DNA of 32,510 nt, from NCBI GenBank assembly GCA_014730175.1, contig WJIR01000280.1, forward strand, positions 1-32,510, in the 5' to 3' direction. This document shows, in pieces, positions 31,671 to 32,510 of the stretch (positions are counted from its first letter, which is position 1; each line of letters begins with the position of its first letter). Below the pieces are notes generated by a model. That model had not been told where the DNA came from. It saw only the letters and a program-made list of their open reading frames with translations, and made no database searches. Origin of the DNA: Candidatus Zixiibacteriota bacterium. GTDB taxonomy: Bacteria > Zixibacteria > MSB-5A5 > UM-FILTER-46-8. The position numbers and the translations under genes were made by a program.

Positions 31671-32192
31671 TTAGAGTTTTTTCTCTAAAGGGATAATTAA
31701 GGGAAAAAGGATTACAAATACAACAACATTTGAACCGATATTGAGCAACATCGCCGGGATAGCAACGATAAATGCTTCCTTGAACGCGCCAAAAAGATAC
31801 GCTCCCGATGCCGTGACCACTATATTATAAAAAACCGACAGAATCAATCCTACCGCGCCTGCCTTTAGCATCTGCATAGACCTCTTAGTTCCAAAAAATC
31901 CTATTGCCTTAAAATATCCTCCCGCAGCCCCGACTACCGACATGGCGATAACCTGAGTTGCCAGCAATGGAAGCGGCGGAAACATCCCCAAATTGTAAGG
32001 ATTAAAGATGCTATATATCGCCGCCGCTACTCCTCCGGCTAACGCTCCACCGCGCATACCGAGGAAATACCCGGCTGAGAAAATTACCAGATTAAACAGC
32101 TTAACCTGAGGAATAGCTATGAGAGCATAGTTCAGAGCCACCGCCAGAGCGGCGAATAAACCTGTTAGTGTGATTTTTGTCAGCGGTCTCAA
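31671..32192 (-). CDS. ECF-type transporter S component
   Basis: A 173-residue integral membrane protein with about six hydrophobic helices, starting LTKITLTGLFAALAVALNYA and containing the glycine-rich AGYFLGMRGGALAGGVAAAI segment seen in substrate-binding (S) components of energy-coupling factor vitamin and micronutrient importers. The vitamin cannot be assigned; pairing with an outer-membrane barrel would suit a bulky substrate such as a cobalamin-type compound, but that is inference. The ATPase and T subunits are not in the window. The predicted start is TTG at 32192 with no Shine-Dalgarno. The frame is continuous with the upstream gene, whose stop codon lies 15 bases earlier, so reinitiation after that stop is likely. 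Confidence 0.8.
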   Translation of the reverse strand: MRPLTKITLTGLFAALAVALNYALIAIPQVKLFNLVIFSAGYFLGMRGGALAGGVAAAIYSIFNPYNLGMFPPLPLLATQVIAMSVVGAAGGYFKAIGFFGTKRSMQMLKAGAVGLILSVFYNIVVTASGAYLFGAFKEAFIVAIPAMLLNIGSNVVVFVILFPLIIPLEKKL

Positions 32193-32207
32193 AAGAGGGC
32201 CAGTGAT

Positions 32208-32510
32208 TTACCTGATCACCACTAATTTCTTTGCTTCCGAAACATCTGTATCGGTGTAAAAATGATAGATATAAACACCCGCGGCAACAAGTTTACCCTC
32301 CTCGTTGCGTCCATCCCAGTATAATCCATCCGTTGCTTCATAGAATCCCGGTGGAAGCTTTTCCGAACCATCCGGTTTCAGTTCTTTAACCAACTCCCCG
32401 GCGATGGTGTAGATCTTAATTGCTGGTTTTGCAGGTCTGGTTAATTCAAATCTAAAATAAGTAGGGTCGCTACTGCTGCTCAAATCGAGCGGATTGGGAT
32501 AGTTGTTATG
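32208..32510 (-). CDS. C-terminal end of a secreted T9SS-type protein (partial)
   Basis: The frame is open to the window edge, giving the last 100 residues of a longer protein. It begins HNNYPNPLDLSSSSDPTYFR and continues as a FlgD-Ig-like sorting domain (IKIYTIAGELVKEL ... YWDGRNEEGKLVAAGVYIYH) ending KKLVVIR. The NYPNP landmark shows that the true start is outside the window and that an internal TTG is not the start. It is cotranscribed with the ECF S component 15 bases downstream. Nothing can be said of its N-terminal function. Confidence 0.85.
   Translation of the reverse strand, partial: HNNYPNPLDLSSSSDPTYFRFELTRPAKPAIKIYTIAGELVKELKPDGSEKLPPGFYEATDGLYWDGRNEEGKLVAAGVYIYHFYTDTDVSEAKKLVVIR

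Overview
The window looks like a chromosomal piece of an uncultured Gram-negative bacterium of the FCB (Fibrobacteres-Chlorobi-Bacteroidetes) superphylum, possibly a Zixibacteria-like lineage; the lineage is inferred, not proven. The evidence is six secreted proteins that end in a type IX secretion (T9SS) type C-terminal sorting domain announced by variants of NYPNPFN (here mostly the PFNA form), a PorV/PorQ-family outer-membrane protein, a CarboxypepD_reg-type TonB-dependent receptor, and strong GGAGG ribosome binding sites. No rRNA, intact tRNA, CRISPR, phage or transposase gene was seen.

Layout. 1-1020 (minus): the N-terminal part of a DUF6064 membrane protein, missed by simple ORF calling because it runs off the edge, and a small DUF1801-like protein. 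1320-2201 (plus): an RmlD-like reductase, perhaps leaderless. 2214-5147 (minus): a secreted metallo-beta-lactamase-fold protein with OB-like domains and a sorting domain, then a rubrerythrin-peroxiredoxin pair. 5378-7552 (plus): an exported protein with about twelve GxDxY repeats. 7553-7949: a cluster of at least seven DNA hairpins. 7950-14176 (minus): a compact seven-gene run, in transcription order mtaB, miaB, a membrane protein with a histidine-kinase-like tail, a CheY-like receiver, a thioesterase, a URO-D/MtaA-family protein and a free-methionine-sulfoxide-reductase-like GAF protein. 14557-16191 (plus): a secreted propeller-like protein. 16498-25296 (plus): a four-gene cell-surface operon (TonB-dependent receptor, secreted protein, PorV-like protein, lipoprotein). 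25412-26635 (plus): a YcaQ-like winged-helix protein. 27096-29456 (minus): two secreted proteins that share a domain, each with its own promoter. 29628-32510 (minus): an outer-membrane barrel, an ECF transporter S component and the tail of another secreted protein, probably one operon.

How it fits together. Much of the coding capacity serves the cell surface. PorV-type proteins help deliver sorting-domain proteins in T9SS, and this window carries both. The receptor operon and the barrel/ECF operon look like uptake or surface-assembly units whose substrates cannot be read from sequence. The central minus-strand operon couples tRNA methylthiolation enzymes to an incomplete two-component pair.

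Two kinds of non-coding structure stand out. One is a MITE/REP-like palindromic repeat of about 167 bp, present three times in gene gaps (one copy inside another) with an isolated fourth arm, whose two arms keep their hairpins through compensatory changes. The other is the mixed hairpin array at 7553-7905.
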